Shown: piece by piece, positions 45,581 to 56,680 of the stretch
How the letters are laid out: each line of letters opens with the position of its first letter
Numbering within the stretch: the first letter of the stretch is position 1
Source of the DNA: Isoetes taiwanensis
Taxonomy: Eukaryota; Streptophyta; Lycopodiopsida; Isoetales; Isoetaceae
Assembly (NCBI GenBank): GCA_021234155.1
Contig: JAJEKV010000062.1
Location: 4,343,025-4,407,024, forward strand
DNA: 64,000 nucleotides
Reading direction: 5' to 3'
Position numbers and translations under genes: made by a program
Notes under the pieces: generated by a model
Told to the model about the DNA's origin: nothing
The model's input: the letters and a program-made list of their open reading frames with translations, nothing else
The model's database searches: none

Positions 45581-46435
45581 TCACTCTTCTTGATCACCAT
45601 AATATTTGTCGTCCATAGCCCTCATGATCGCGCTGCTCTCTGGATCGACCTGCTTGAGGTTCGGATAGTTCCTAATCACATCGGCTACAAGAATGGAAAA
45701 CATGGATTCCGCCAACACAAGAACAAGATTGAAAGACAACCACCTATCAGTTTCATATTCTTCTAGACGATAACTCTTGGCAATGATTGTATTGTCCGAG
45801 TTATGATAGCACTTGTAGGCGGAGTCGTCTATGATCAGCATGTTGTGTTTATTAAAGTCCTGGTATGCTTCATAAATCTTTTCCAGCCTTTTCACCATAA
45901 TAGGCTTCCCGTTTGTGATGGCTGGATCGAGGTCTGACACATGCTCGACCCTTTCGTTTTCCCAAACAAAGTTGAACTTCAAAACTGGAAGGCCGAGAAC
46001 ACCAAGGACATTGACAACATTTTTCTTTGCCATACAAGACCATATGGCCACTTCGAATCCCCGTTCCAGGCACCATTCAATAATTTCCTTTGCTTTAGGC
46101 CGAGGATACATGATTTTAGACCCCACTTTTGTCGGCTTCTGCGAGGTGTTAAGCTCAGGGACCTCACCATCGTGGTATACTGCAGCGAAGACTCCATTGA
46201 CGTCAAAAATTACAAGCTTGGTGGGCCCCTCTAGATCCCAGTTAGAGTTTGGCTCTGACCAAATTTCCTCTTGATCGGGATCCATATGCGGGATCATTAT
46301 TCTTTCAGGTCCTTTCTTGGGTCGCACTATCTTGTTCTTGACTGCCTTTTTTGGATGCAGTATCCTCCTGTGGAATTGAACCGCCAGCATCCCTGTGATA
46401 GTGACAATGATCCGGATTGGTTGCGCTCGATGTCC
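45581..46435 (-). CDS. FCP1/NIF-type HAD phosphatase exon
   Basis: Haloacid-dehalogenase superfamily, FCP1/SCP-like branch, which removes phosphates from protein substrates such as the Pol II CTD. From the acceptor TCATTCCAG at 46436 the frame reads GHRAQPIRIIVTIT, then KLVIFDVNGVFAAV (motif I), then YPRPKAKEIIEWCLERGFEV and AIWSCMAKKN (motif II), then MLIIDDSAYKC (motif IV DD). In motif I the second Asp of DxDx is Asn (DVNG). Similar DLNG variants occur in plant NIF-like paralogues (from memory), and catalysis may be weak. TGA at 45581. The exon may be the next exon of the gene upstream or an independent gene starting at Met 46390. Confidence 0.75.
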   Translation of the reverse strand, partial: GHRAQPIRIIVTITGMLAVQFHRRILHPKKAVKNKIVRPKKGPERIMIPHMDPDQEEIWSEPNSNWDLEGPTKLVIFDVNGVFAAVYHDGEVPELNTSQKPTKVGSKIMYPRPKAKEIIEWCLERGFEVAIWSCMAKKNVVNVLGVLGLPVLKFNFVWENERVEHVSDLDPAITNGKPIMVKRLEKIYEAYQDFNKHNMLIIDDSAYKCYHNSDNTIIAKSYRLEEYETDRWLSFNLVLVLAESMFSILVADVIRNYPNLKQVDPESSAIMRAMDDKYYGDQEE

Positions 46436-46555
46436 CTGGAATGATGAAAGATGTCAGTTACGAAATGAGGTTCTCGCTCACGAGTCGAGAAAGGAAAAAG
46501 TTAAAGACTCAAAGGGTTTCTCGACTCGTCGAGAAACCCTCCGAGAGCAAAGTGA

Positions 46556-48162
46556 ACTCATCTCAATCTCAGATTCTCCACTATTTGTTCCGCAGCAAGC
46601 TCGTCTAAACCTTGGACATCTCCGTCATCTTTATCTCCCTGGCTGTCAGCTTTGTCTCCGTCATCTTCGTCCTTACTACTTCCAACTGTCTTCCTCTGTT
46701 GGAAATGCTTTTGGAGCAGGTCCAGGCATGACCGAATGGTCTCAACCATGTCCTTGTTCCCAACCACAGATATTGGTTTCATTCCATATAGCATAGCCCC
46801 TTGAGAGAACAGGCCATTCATGTACCACTCGCATACAATTTGATCTCCCTCGACCAAGCTGGTTATGAAGTACTTGATAACTCTTGGCCGGATAGGAATT
46901 CTATGTATTGGACCTGTCGCACCATCAGTGCTGACTTTGTCAATCGATGGCACATCCTCCATAAATCTGCCGCCCTTCCAGGGCACCATATACTCTTGAG
47001 AAATCATGAACTTATCGAGATAGTGGTGCTCGCTTGACCACTTGTCCAGGTCTGCAGCCGACCTTGAAACCATAACCAAAACTATGTTGGCAGAACTTGG
47101 TACCTTCGGCAGGCCAAGTCTACACTCATGTTCCAGTTCGTATATGGAATACAAGATCTTGTTGGTGAAATTAATATCAGCTGCCCATTGTGACACAACA
47201 GTTGTCTGATTGCCCGGCATGCAAAAGATAAGGAAATTGAAAGTATCCAGCTCGGTCATGTCCAGACACGTCTTGTACCACTGCTCAATGTCAGCTTTTT
47301 CATAAAACAGGGTGGGGTCTTCGATCATATTCATGGCAAATAATGCCACGAGCCTAGCCGCCAGTTCGAGACCACCGAACCCCTTGTGTCCCAAGGTTAC
47401 CAAGAAGGGAGGGGAGCTATCATCTGTCTTAAATGGGACCACCCCGAATCCAAGCTTCCGCTTCAGAAGTGCCATAGCACGTTCAGGAAAGGGGGCGGTT
47501 TTGACGTTACGCTTTAGCTTCGTGTTGATGTAGGGTTGATATATCCGGTTCAACTCTTCATGTCATCCTCATCAAGTGCATCCTTCTCCATATAATAATC
47601 AAAATCGTGGCATGCATTGGATGCAACATTGCAAAACTCTGTGATGCCTTCTTCCAACGCACGCCGTCTCTTTAGGACCGTGGCATAATCCTTTGCGTCC
47701 TGCATTTTTGAACTCCTAGTCTTCCTTAGCAGGATTGTCCCATCCAGGATTCTGCCTTGTAGGTCAAGGGTTTCTTTGTCCGTCAGGCCCTGTATCCTTT
47801 TCATGAACTGCTTGTCGAACAACTTTGGGTCCGGCCTAGTTGGCAATTCTCCATTGTTGTCCTTAAGCTTGCCTCTTATCCAAAGAGCCCATATCTCAGT
47901 CCATTTTACCCAGACTGCCTCAGTGTAGAGAATGAGGTCATATTGGTCAGATAAAGATTCCCTGCCCTTTCTTAGTGTTCTCTTCTTTTTCTCATCTTCA
48001 TCATCCCCCTCATCATCTTCCTGGCCTTCCAGAAGAACATATCTGCAGAGTTTCTCGAAGGTCTTCCACTTATTCGAGGGAGCCCTGTTTCCTTTAGGCC
48101 GCTGAGGACAACCCAATGCTTTCCACTGTTGGCGAGCGTGTATGATCTGGTCAGGATACGGG
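46556..48162 (-). CDS. Exon 3 of the multi-domain gene: linker plus methyltransferase-like domain
   Basis: Follows the acceptor TTGATTGCAG. The phase fits exon 2 exactly (AG|C, then CCG). About 200 codons of charged linker (QIIHARQQWKALGCPQRPKG, an acidic/Lys segment DEDEKKKRTLRKGRE) end at a TGA (47550). The frame open immediately alongside continues for about 330 codons from HEELNRIYQPYINTKLKR, so a single-base frameshift near 47556 is likely. The C-terminal half has IRPRVIKYFITSLVEGDQIV, then GAMLYGMKPISVVGNKDMVE, which resembles the AdoMet-binding half of N4/N6 DNA methyltransferases (weak, motif-level). No DPPY-type motif is obvious. Confidence 0.5.
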
Positions 48163-48861
48163 CTGCAATCAATAAATGGAACTATGTCAGAGCATGGAAG
48201 TACATCCACAGGGTTTCTCGACCCGCGAGTCGAGAATACCCAGAAGGAAACAAAAAAGGGAGGATGCAGGGGCTTTCTCGACTCACGAGTCGAGAATACC
48301 CACAAGAGAGAGAAAACAGAGGAAGCCATATAGAGTTTCTCGACTCGCGAGTCGAGAAGGCCAGAGTGAAAGCATCGCGCATTCCCAAATCTTGCCTTCA
48401 TGCCTCTTTGAACGATGGAACTTAGAATATAAACTAAGCTACATTGCCCAAAGAGGCGGATTGGAAAGGCTCGATGCTTTCACTCTCCAGCCATTAATCT
48501 CTAATGGATCCTTTCATGCTTGTTTTCTGTTTTCATCTGGGCTTTCTCGACTCGGAGTTGAGAAAGCTAGAGGAATAAAAGAAAATAGAGGATTCAGGGT
48601 CTTTCTCGACTCGCGCTACGTCCTCTTTTTCCCTTTTTGTCTTTGGCTATCTCGACTCGCGAGTCAAGAAAGCCCCCGCATCCTCTACTTTCCTTTTTTC
48701 TCTGGTTTTTTTTGACTCGCGAGTCGAGAAAGCCACCGCATCCTCTATTTTCTGTTTTCCTCTGGGTATTCTCGATTCGCGAGTCGAGAGGTTTTCCTAT
48801 ATTCTCTGGCTTTCTCGACTCGCGAGTCGAGAATCGCCCTTGAGCAGAGACAATAAGTTAC

Positions 48862-50002
48862 CTTATGTAGCTGGCACTTGCTGCTATTGTATTCTGACAG
48901 TGGCTAATGCTGGCGAGCTCCGTTGGTGGCGTGTCCGCTGAGAGAACTCTGCACTCTCGTTTGGAATATCGGTCCTTGATCCTTTGCGGGACTTCCTTTT
49001 CTGTCTGCAATACTTGTGCTGCTCTCATTGAATGCTGACTGTCCACAACCCAAAACCTGACATCTTTTCCCTTCAGGTCTTCCTCAGTGCTCCACCTGAA
49101 CAACTTACCGGTAGCTCTGCTGAATGGTATGACATCCGCAGGCATTGGATCTGCAACGGGATGACGCACCATGAGGTTCAGAATCTCTAGCATGTGTGCT
49201 GGATTAAATTCCCTGTGGTTGAACAGGACCGCATCGCCAGTACAAACCTTTAGCCATCTTATGTCCAGCAGCAACTTGTGGCCAATTCCCAATGGATAAT
49301 ATTGAGCCATCCGCTCCATCTTTTGGGCCCCTCTCTGTGATTTTCTTATCTGGTCATCTGGATCTAAGAATTGGGAATCAACCATTTCATCCTCTTCATC
49401 TGCATTTGAATCCTCTTGTGTACTTTCTGCTTCCTGACTTGCAGTCCCTTTTGGAGTTTTCTCTCTCTGAACTACATCCTTAGTAACTGTAGAGTGCTTT
49501 AAAGTCTTAAGCACGTTGGACGTGAAGTTCCCGTTATTGAAAAACTTCTCTCTCACCCTGGAAATCTCCATTCCGAGCTCCCTTGATGTCAGGGTTCCGG
49601 CCTCCTTCATCCCTTCTAAATCCTTCCAGCCTAGGTTCTGGCAATTTAAAGGCGCCGGCCTTTTGTCGGTCCCCTTGGCCTTGCTCATTGAAGTGGAAGA
49701 ATAATTGGAGACAGATAATTTCTTGGTGTGATAGAATTTATCCTTCAAGCAATCTTCCACATACAATGTAAGATGTTTGGAATCTGGGGCATCAACGGAG
49801 AGGACCACACCGACCTTCTTGTACTTGTCGTCGGAACTCTTTTTATCCCTCTGCCAAAGGAACAGATCTTTCTCCTTCCCACAGGTTGTGACTTCGACAT
49901 ACCACCAGCAATCTGCAGGTGTTTCCAGTAGCTCTGTCTCCAATCCTGTTATAACGAAGAATGGAGTTCTACCAGTGATCATTAGCGTCTCTGCCATAAA
50001 TA
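48862..50002 (-). CDS. Exon 2 of the multi-domain gene: ParB/DGQHR-like domain
   Basis: About 380 codons after the acceptor GTCTTGCAG. The N-terminal part reads MITGRTPFFVITGLETELLE. A Ser/Asp/Glu-rich linker lies in the middle. The C-terminal part reads PLGIGHKLLLDIRWLKV ... HMLEILNLMVRHPVADPMPA ... VRFWVVDSQHSMRAAQVLQ. The order (short strand, asparagine/arginine loop, helix, VVDxQH then a helix) resembles ParB N-terminal or DGQHR domains, which act in DNA binding, nicking or CTP/ATP-linked processes. The donor ATAAG|GTAACT leads into an intron rich in palindromes. Assignment is by pattern only. Confidence 0.5.
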
Positions 50003-50063
50003 CTGCAAGACAAAAAGATGAATCAGAAAAGGTGGATGAATCGAATCAAAATTAAGAGCTCAC

Positions 50064-50142
50064 CTGGAGTCGTCTTTTTTTTCTTCGTTCTACTAGAACC
50101 CGCATCCGCTCCGGCGCCCCGCTTCTTCGATGGAGTCGTCAT
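50064..50142 (-). CDS. Exon 1 of the multi-domain gene, basic N-terminus
   Basis: ATG at 50142. Encodes MTTPSKKRGAGADAGSS followed by RTKKKK, a likely nuclear localisation signal, and ends at the donor CCAG|GTGAGC. Joining to the acceptor at 50002 keeps the frame (TTPVFMAETL). No TATA box is apparent in the 130 bp upstream. Confidence 0.55.
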
Positions 50143-52574
50143 CTCGAGAATCTTGCGTATTTGTCTCTTCTTTGCTTTCAATTCCCTTCTAAACTGAGTC
50201 TCTTCCGGGTCTTTGAGATTTTGGGACTGTACGTAAAAAAAAGGTCCGGCGTATTCTTAAATTTGAAATTAAGGACATACAATCATTCAAGGCAAAAAAG
50301 CGACTAGTAACCTGTTAATTCGAAGCAGAACAACAACTTCTACCAGCAATAGTCTCACAGCAACAACGGCTTCTTTCAAATTTCAAGGCATTCGGCTCCT
50401 TCCGGCCGGATTACCACACCATTGCAGCTCCACGAAATTTGCACCCAGAAATGAAATGGTAGATCGTGAAACCTGGATCGCCGTTGGGGAAGAGGCTGAT
50501 GTGGCAAAGTGCGGTTTGTCTGAGGTGTGATTACAAGTGGCATACACATCGGATACATGTGGCATATACGTGTATAGGCTAGAATTGCACCAAATCATGC
50601 ACCTCGGGTTAGGCAACCCTGCTAATAATAAACATCCCATTTATTAATTTATTAAGAAGTTCACCACCATAACCACCATATAAAAAAAACATTACACCAC
50701 CCCAAATAGGCGTATGCACCTGCGGCGCAGATACGATGTCCGTTTTTAGGGCCACGCTGTTAAATTCATGAGCTATACGCCGGAGCATGGAGCAGCGTCA
50801 TATCTGTTGAGGTATTTATAACATAAGCCTTTATATCGGCAGCATAGATGTTGTTTTTATCCCTGCAATGCAACAAATGAGTTTCGATTGTTGTCCCTGG
50901 AATCAGTCATGCTTATTCTGTACTTAACATCTCAACCATCCGCCATGGTCATTCGCCTCTTTTAGTCGGGTATGTATGAGTACAAAAGTGCAGGACTAAT
51001 TTTTGAAGCACAGAATACCATTAACCACGAGATATTTTTACTTTTCTTGTTTTTAATGCTCTGGAAGTCTTGGTTATGAATGCAGTCATTTGAAAGAGTG
51101 TGTTCCCTTGGAGTACGTGCAAAAGATAACTGAAACTGACCCATATGAATGTGCTCATGATTTGTCTTTACTTTCATCATTCCTGCAACATTTAAGCAAA
51201 ACGGCCTGACAAATTGCCAAAGAAGCTTCAAAAGTTCAAGTGAGGTGTACGCTTTAGCTATTCTTCCTTTTGTTATCATGCATTAATCTGTTTTTTTGAT
51301 GCATCAAGCATGGAAATAGATCCTGCAACTCATTTCCCTTAGGCTTGTATTGCCAAAATCTCTATTCCAATTCCATCGATGTCATCAGATTTGACCCAAC
51401 CCAGTTCTGGAATTTGCGCAAATGAGGGGTCTCAATTATAACTGGACCCATCTACAGTTATTGGGCTCATAGAACTGGATATTATTCTGTCAAACCTACG
51501 ACAGCTGATGGGGCTAAGGATCTATGTTATATACAAAGAAGAGATTCAGTGCATTAAAGTAGGTGTCTTCTACGCTGTATGCCAGGCCTATAAATTGTTG
51601 AATTTAATGTAAAGCTAGGGCATAATATGGTCTTACGTGGTTGTAAATTCATTTACCATGATTATATGGACCAAAAATTTGACAGTATTATGACATAAAT
51701 AAATTTTCAAGTAAAGGCATGTTGGATTCCTAAACATTACTGTCATTTCTAGGGCGTTTATTTAAGGCAGCATGCTCCGGGTTATGCCTCATTTTGATGT
51801 TAGGCTTACTTGAGATTAGGTTGGATCAGGTTTGCAAGGGAAAAACTCTTGAGAGCAAATCACGTTCTGGATAAAGATGCCCCCATTATAGTAAAGAGGG
51901 GCTAGACTCTGGACAGAGGGTAAACATGGCACTGAAGGATTTGTGCATAGCATTGTATTTTCTGCAGTTCCGGTTTTCCCTTTCCATAGACATGGTAGCA
52001 TTTTTTTCATCCTGGAACATAGCTCTGGAATGGTGATTATACAGGGTTCAACTCCCTGTTTTGCTGGAAGATTGTATATATCTGCATCAAAATCTAGGAA
52101 GAATGTTGATGAACCTTTGCACATTTCCTTACATTTGTATTGTGCTTGGCCGAGGTTGCAGTCAGTGTTCTTCATCCATTGCTTTGCTTGCATGCAAATC
52201 ACACAACCAATATACCTTATGTTTCTTTCAGGTTGACGTCGTGGTCCATTTTGAAAAACTTTGGAGTCTTCATTTTTGCATCATGGTAAATAACTTTTCT
52301 TGCCAAATGTATTCCTACATCTTGATGGTACAAGGTTCAAATCTCTGCTTTGCTGGACTATGCATTAAGATTGAAGGAATAATCCCAGTTGAAGTTATCT
52401 TGACATTCAGTTAGCAGCTTTCTTTCATGTCATTAAAAAATTGGAATTAAAGAAAGAGAAATACAAGCCTAACATTTCTCCGGGCTTGGTTTTTTGAAAC
52501 TGACGTGGAAACAATTGCACAGGGAGTTTAAATTTGACTCATTAGGACATCTGTTTGGGGGTTGTTAGAAGAAA
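50143..52574. other. Intergenic region, no gene recognised
   Basis: Lies between two divergently transcribed genes. AT-rich with scattered short frames. 51940-52400 repeats the phrase GGTTCAAMTCYCTGYTTTGCTGGA (about 52048 and 52332). No element borders found. Confidence 0.45.
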
Positions 52575-55500
52575 ATGGGTGTGATAACAGAGACCATGCT
52601 AAAACGGCGGGCTGAACATAACGAAGGGATTCTTCGTACCCTCGAGGTGGTTCACCTTTTGTCTTTGTGGCATGGCTGCTTCGTCACGACACTGAAATTT
52701 GGTTTCCAGGAGCTAGTGTTGCAGGAAGAAGGGCTTACTGAAATCAATCCTATCCTTGGATCTCTATGTCCAAACTTGCGAATTGTTTATATGCCCAACA
52801 ATCTTATTCCTCGAATTGGTAAAATATGAGATGTGATGTACGTTAACTACATAACTTTTTATTGTTAGGCTTCACTCTTTATTTTGCAGAAAGCATGCAT
52901 CGTCTAAAAGACCTTAGATATCTGAATCTTGCTGTTAACAACATTGAGAAGGTGTGGCCTCTTTTTTTTTTTCGTTCATAAGGAAACACGAGAATTCTCA
53001 CAAATGCTTGATGCAGATTGAAGGGCTTAAAAATTGTGAATTCTTAGAGAAACTGGACTTGACTTTGAATTTTGTAAGCAAGAAGGAGCTCACATCAGTC
53101 ACGTCTCTGCAAGCCAATGCTCATCTAGAAATGCTGTAAGAGTCCTATACTGATTTTCATGTGATCATAGGCTCGGATGTGAAAAGAAAATCAAATCAAG
53201 GGTTCTGTTTTATTGCTTCTAAGTAACTAAGTTAATGATTTGTTAGAAAAAAATTCTTTTTGGCATTTAATAATTGAGAAATTAAAATGCATAGAAGTGT
53301 TTATATGTTACATTTTCTCCATAACTGTCATTCTAACTCTGAAGAGGCTTAATAACACTTCTTAACTTTCTCGGGAGATAAATGTTGTCTTATCCTTATG
53401 TTTGTTCATTTTAATAGTTTTTTGACAGGGAATCCATGCCAAGACTTCCACGGCTATCGTAAATTTGTTATTGCAACACTTCCAACACTAAAGGTGTGGC
53501 AAAGTATAGCATAAATGGATTCTGCTTTTCCACTTCTTAAATTCAATGTTGCTGCATTATGCCAAGCTTTAAATTTCGAAAATAGTTTGGCATGGTGTGA
53601 AATAGATCCATGGTGTTAAGTGCTGAAGAGAGGCGAATCAGTGAAGTGTTTATCCATAGAGAGGGCAACAGTCATGTTAAGCTGAGAACTTTGGCTTGAC
53701 AGACAAAGATTTTCATATCCTTTAAATGCTTTGCTGGTGAAAATTAATTGGAATATCAAAATAATTGAATGCTTGACTACTTATAGACAGAGTCTGTCTC
53801 CTAGCAAACAAGTATTCCCTTCTAGTTACAACTGTTGTCAGAAATCTTAACATGGCTTATATTTTCTAGAGTCTAGATGGGATTAGCATCAAGCCCTCAG
53901 AGAGGATCGCTGCAGAACAAGTACGGATTCTCCCATGAAATTTCAGGCACCTTCATTTTCAAGAGATCGGAATTCTGACTAGTTATTTTCTCTACGTGCT
54001 TTATTGCATAGCAGGAGTCCTCTCTGCTCATGGAAGAACTGACCAGTGTGCAAGTTAATGTTGAACCTAGTAGTGAAGAAACATGCTGGTATGCTTTACT
54101 TACAATTGGAAGTTTCTTGTCCATCTTTAGATACTGTATGAATATCTTGTTCTTTAGGAATGAGAAGGGGCAAGTTGTTCGTGAATACTCTACTGCAACT
54201 AGAGTAGCAGAGCATACTGAACTGGAAGCATTGAAATTGAAAACTTTCACAAAGGTAATGGTCATTATACACATTCTTAAAAGAAAGTGGGAACTTCACA
54301 TGGATGAATTATCTCTCTTACGTGATACTTTGTTGTGAAAACAGCCAAAAGACGAAAAGCCACCAAGAAGACGTAAAGGCTTTGATCCATTGCCTGCTGA
54401 AGGTCGGATCTATCAAAAGAATGAAGGCAGGTAAATTTTAAATCTAATATTCATGTTTTTTTGTTTTACATGGCTCTAATTTTCTCCAACATCTTAAGCT
54501 CTATGTTGACACTCTCTGAATTCTCTTGCTAATGATCAACTTCTTCTATTGGCTTTCCTGGCGCTCAAAGTCTTCCATTGTCCTTTATTGGCTTCTTAAA
54601 GGAAATTTGTTCCTTCTGAAATGGGAGTTCCAATAAAGAACAGGAAATAGTTGAATAGTTTCTAGTGCTCGCATTTTGAAACCAACAGTCAATTTCTTTA
54701 ATTTTTAAGATATACTTTTCTTTGGAAAACTATTTATCACCATGTCCATACAGTAATCTAGAAATTCATGTTGGGCATAGTTTGAAGTAATGAATCTCGA
54801 TCTTAGTTATAAGATAGTTTCACCGTAAAAGGACGATTTTCATGTAGTTATCATTTGATGTAGTTGGGACTCCGATCTCCGATCATTTGATGTATAAGAT
54901 CGTTTCAAGGACGATTTTCATGTAGTTATCATTTGATGTAGTTATCATTTCTTATTTTCTTGTGATGGATACATGGCAATTTTCTTTGCAGTTGGGACTT
55001 TAAACTCACGGAATCTAAAAATGGAGAAAGCCTTCTTTTGGATGTGCCCGTGGGAAGATTTCTGGACACATCCTTAATAGATTTTGATGTTCATCCAACT
55101 CTTATTCGTGTCCTTGTCAAAGGCAAACTATTGCAATTGCATCTTCCTGAAGAGGTAGTTCTTTAAAAATACTCTTTCTACTTTGTTTAAACATTTCTCA
55201 TGGAGCTATTTTTTCAGGTTAGTGTAGACAACTGCACTGCTCAGAGGTCGAAAACGACTGGTAACTTGCTTATTAGAATGTCAAAAGTAAAAGTTAATCA
55301 GGGATGCGTTTATTACAAGGGTTCTGATGGCAAGGGACCTAAATCCGAACCTCAAAAGGTGGTCACAAATAAAGGAATGTCCAATTCCCTTATTTCTGAT
55401 TCTTTGGATATTGTCAATCAAGATCCCGATGCATTAAAGGTATGTCTACAAAAGCTAGTGCATCCTCTTAGTGATGGAGAATATCTCATGTTTCAAAGTT

Positions 55501-55584
55501 ATATAGGTGAATCAGGTTAAAAGACCTTACTTTGACCAACTAGATTTGGAATATTCGGAGATGGACGTGCCACCTTTGGAGTAG
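52575..55584 (+). CDS. DNAAF11: Dynein axonemal assembly factor 11 (LRRC6/tilB homologue), 12 exons
   Basis: Cytoplasmic co-chaperone for preassembly of ciliary/flagellar dynein arms. Exons: 52575-52646, 52710-52818, 52890-52951, 53017-53135, 53418-53493, 53870-53920, 54015-54088, 54158-54254, 54345-54430, 54992-55154, 55218-55439, 55516-55584. All introns are GT-AG, all phases agree, giving 399 codons plus TAG. The protein opens MGVITETMLKRRAEHNEGIL, then LRRs (PNLRIVYMPNNLIPRI, LKDLRYLNLAVNNIEKIEGL, LDLTLNFV), an LRR cap (GNPCQDFHGYRKFVIATLP), a charged linker (PPRRRKGFDPLPAEGRIYQ), and a CS/p23-like domain (LLLDVPVGRFLDTSLIDFDV, QRSKTTGNLLIRMSKV). It ends DVPPLE, matching the conserved tilB C-terminus. 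Human LRRC6 has about 466 residues. If the donor at 55440 is not used, the ORF ends at 55520 instead. It looks intact. Confidence 0.92.
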
Positions 55585-56088
55585 TCGAACATGCAAGAAT
55601 GGGAAGTTCTGGCGGCGATGTAAGCGGCACCACCAAGATCTGTTAAACCAAAAATTACCCATAATAAACATTTGGGGAATATTCGAGGAATTTCCACCAA
55701 GTGACGGTTTACGATGGAGTATACAATAATCAGCATACTGGAGAAACGAAAGAAGTTGCATAACACTTTGCATAGGAGAAAAGTAGAAAAATAAATTAAA
55801 CGCTTAAGAAAACATACTTCACTCTAATTCCTCGAATATACAAGCACAAGCCACGTAATAACCCGGGTGGCACACTTTCATCTTCAGATTGTGTATTGGA
55901 TCATTTGACAACCACAACAAGAATAGAAAGAGGATCAAAGCAAGAAGCAATTAGATGTCAGCATGGAAAGCATAGATGCTCCAAATCAATGTGACATAAG
56001 CAGAACTGGCGCCAGATAGAGATGGAAAAGAACGCTATATTCAAAACGTAACATTAACAATAGAGATTACACTAACAATATATAGAAA
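55585..56088. other. DNAAF11 3' flank, no gene recognised
   Basis: AT-rich flank. Open minus-strand frames overlap the last DNAAF11 exon and are shadows. Confidence 0.45.
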
Positions 56089-56680
56089 TTACACATATTT
56101 ATATAGAAAGAAATCTATGTGGTTAGCCATTAATAAGGCTATTGTTTCCCAACACTCTGCCAATGGCTTTTTAATAACTCCTATTTTGCGGATGTGGTTA
56201 TGATGTTGATCTCTGCAGGTGAGGTTATGATGTTGATCTCTGCTAAGGGCCTTTCTAAGAACATCTGCTATCTCCTTCATCTGTGGTGCTGACAATATTG
56301 AAATTCAATGAGTCCAACTACTTTTTCCCCGGTGAAATGGTGATAAATACCAATATGTTTTGTCTTGTAGAGATCAACTGAATTTTTTGAGATGGAGATA
56401 CGTGCTTGATTGTCATTGTGAATTACAGTTAGCTATGAGTGGGAGTATAATGGAGATATCGAAGGATGCGTTGAAGAGCTCGCCAGAGAAGTTTGGCGGG
56501 ATGTTGCATGAAGCGGCCAGCATAGGATATGTCGGGATGAGTGCAAACTACAAGATGCATGGAGCCTACAAGTTGATGATAAGGTGTAGGATTAGAGATA
56601 AGGTAGAGGATTAGAGAAAGGCAGGGCAGTGAGCTTCTATCTAGGGGCAGCAGGTGTAGAGGTGAGGTTACTTCAACATT
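56089..56680 (-). pseudogene. Ty1/copia RT-RNase H remnant
   Basis: Minus strand YHQLVGSMHLVVCTHPDISY, then RFMQHPAKLLWRALQRILRY (about 56590-56440) is the copia RT/RNase H junction region. Downstream (56295-56089) lie degraded frames containing a small tandem repeat (GATGTTGATCTCTGC twice). No LTRs were found. Confidence 0.75.

Larger units (their letters stand above)
44487..48831. repeat. Interspersed 18-bp palindrome CTCGACTCGCGAGTCGAG
   Basis: Copies, some degenerate: 44487, 45282, 45408, 46473, 46520, 48217, 48277, 48339, 48546, 48605 (half), 48651, 48711, 48771, 48814. Many are embedded in a larger symmetric context (TTT before, AAA after). Two runs show a near-regular spacing of about 60 bp. 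All fall in predicted introns or the 3' flank of the minus-strand gene at 44754-50142, none in its exons. At 46513-46540 the symmetry extends to 28 bp (AGGGTTTCTCGA at the left end). DNA or RNA hairpins are possible. Confidence 0.85.

Noticed and set aside
47550..48401. N-terminal 80 codons of the 283-codon minus ORF
   Set aside because: They read through the palindrome-rich intron; the exon begins at the acceptor near 48162.
48217..48831. CRISPR array
   Set aside because: Repeats are only 18 bp and fully palindromic, the 'spacers' are partly conserved with each other, spacing is irregular, there are no cas genes, and the array sits in an intron of a eukaryotic gene.
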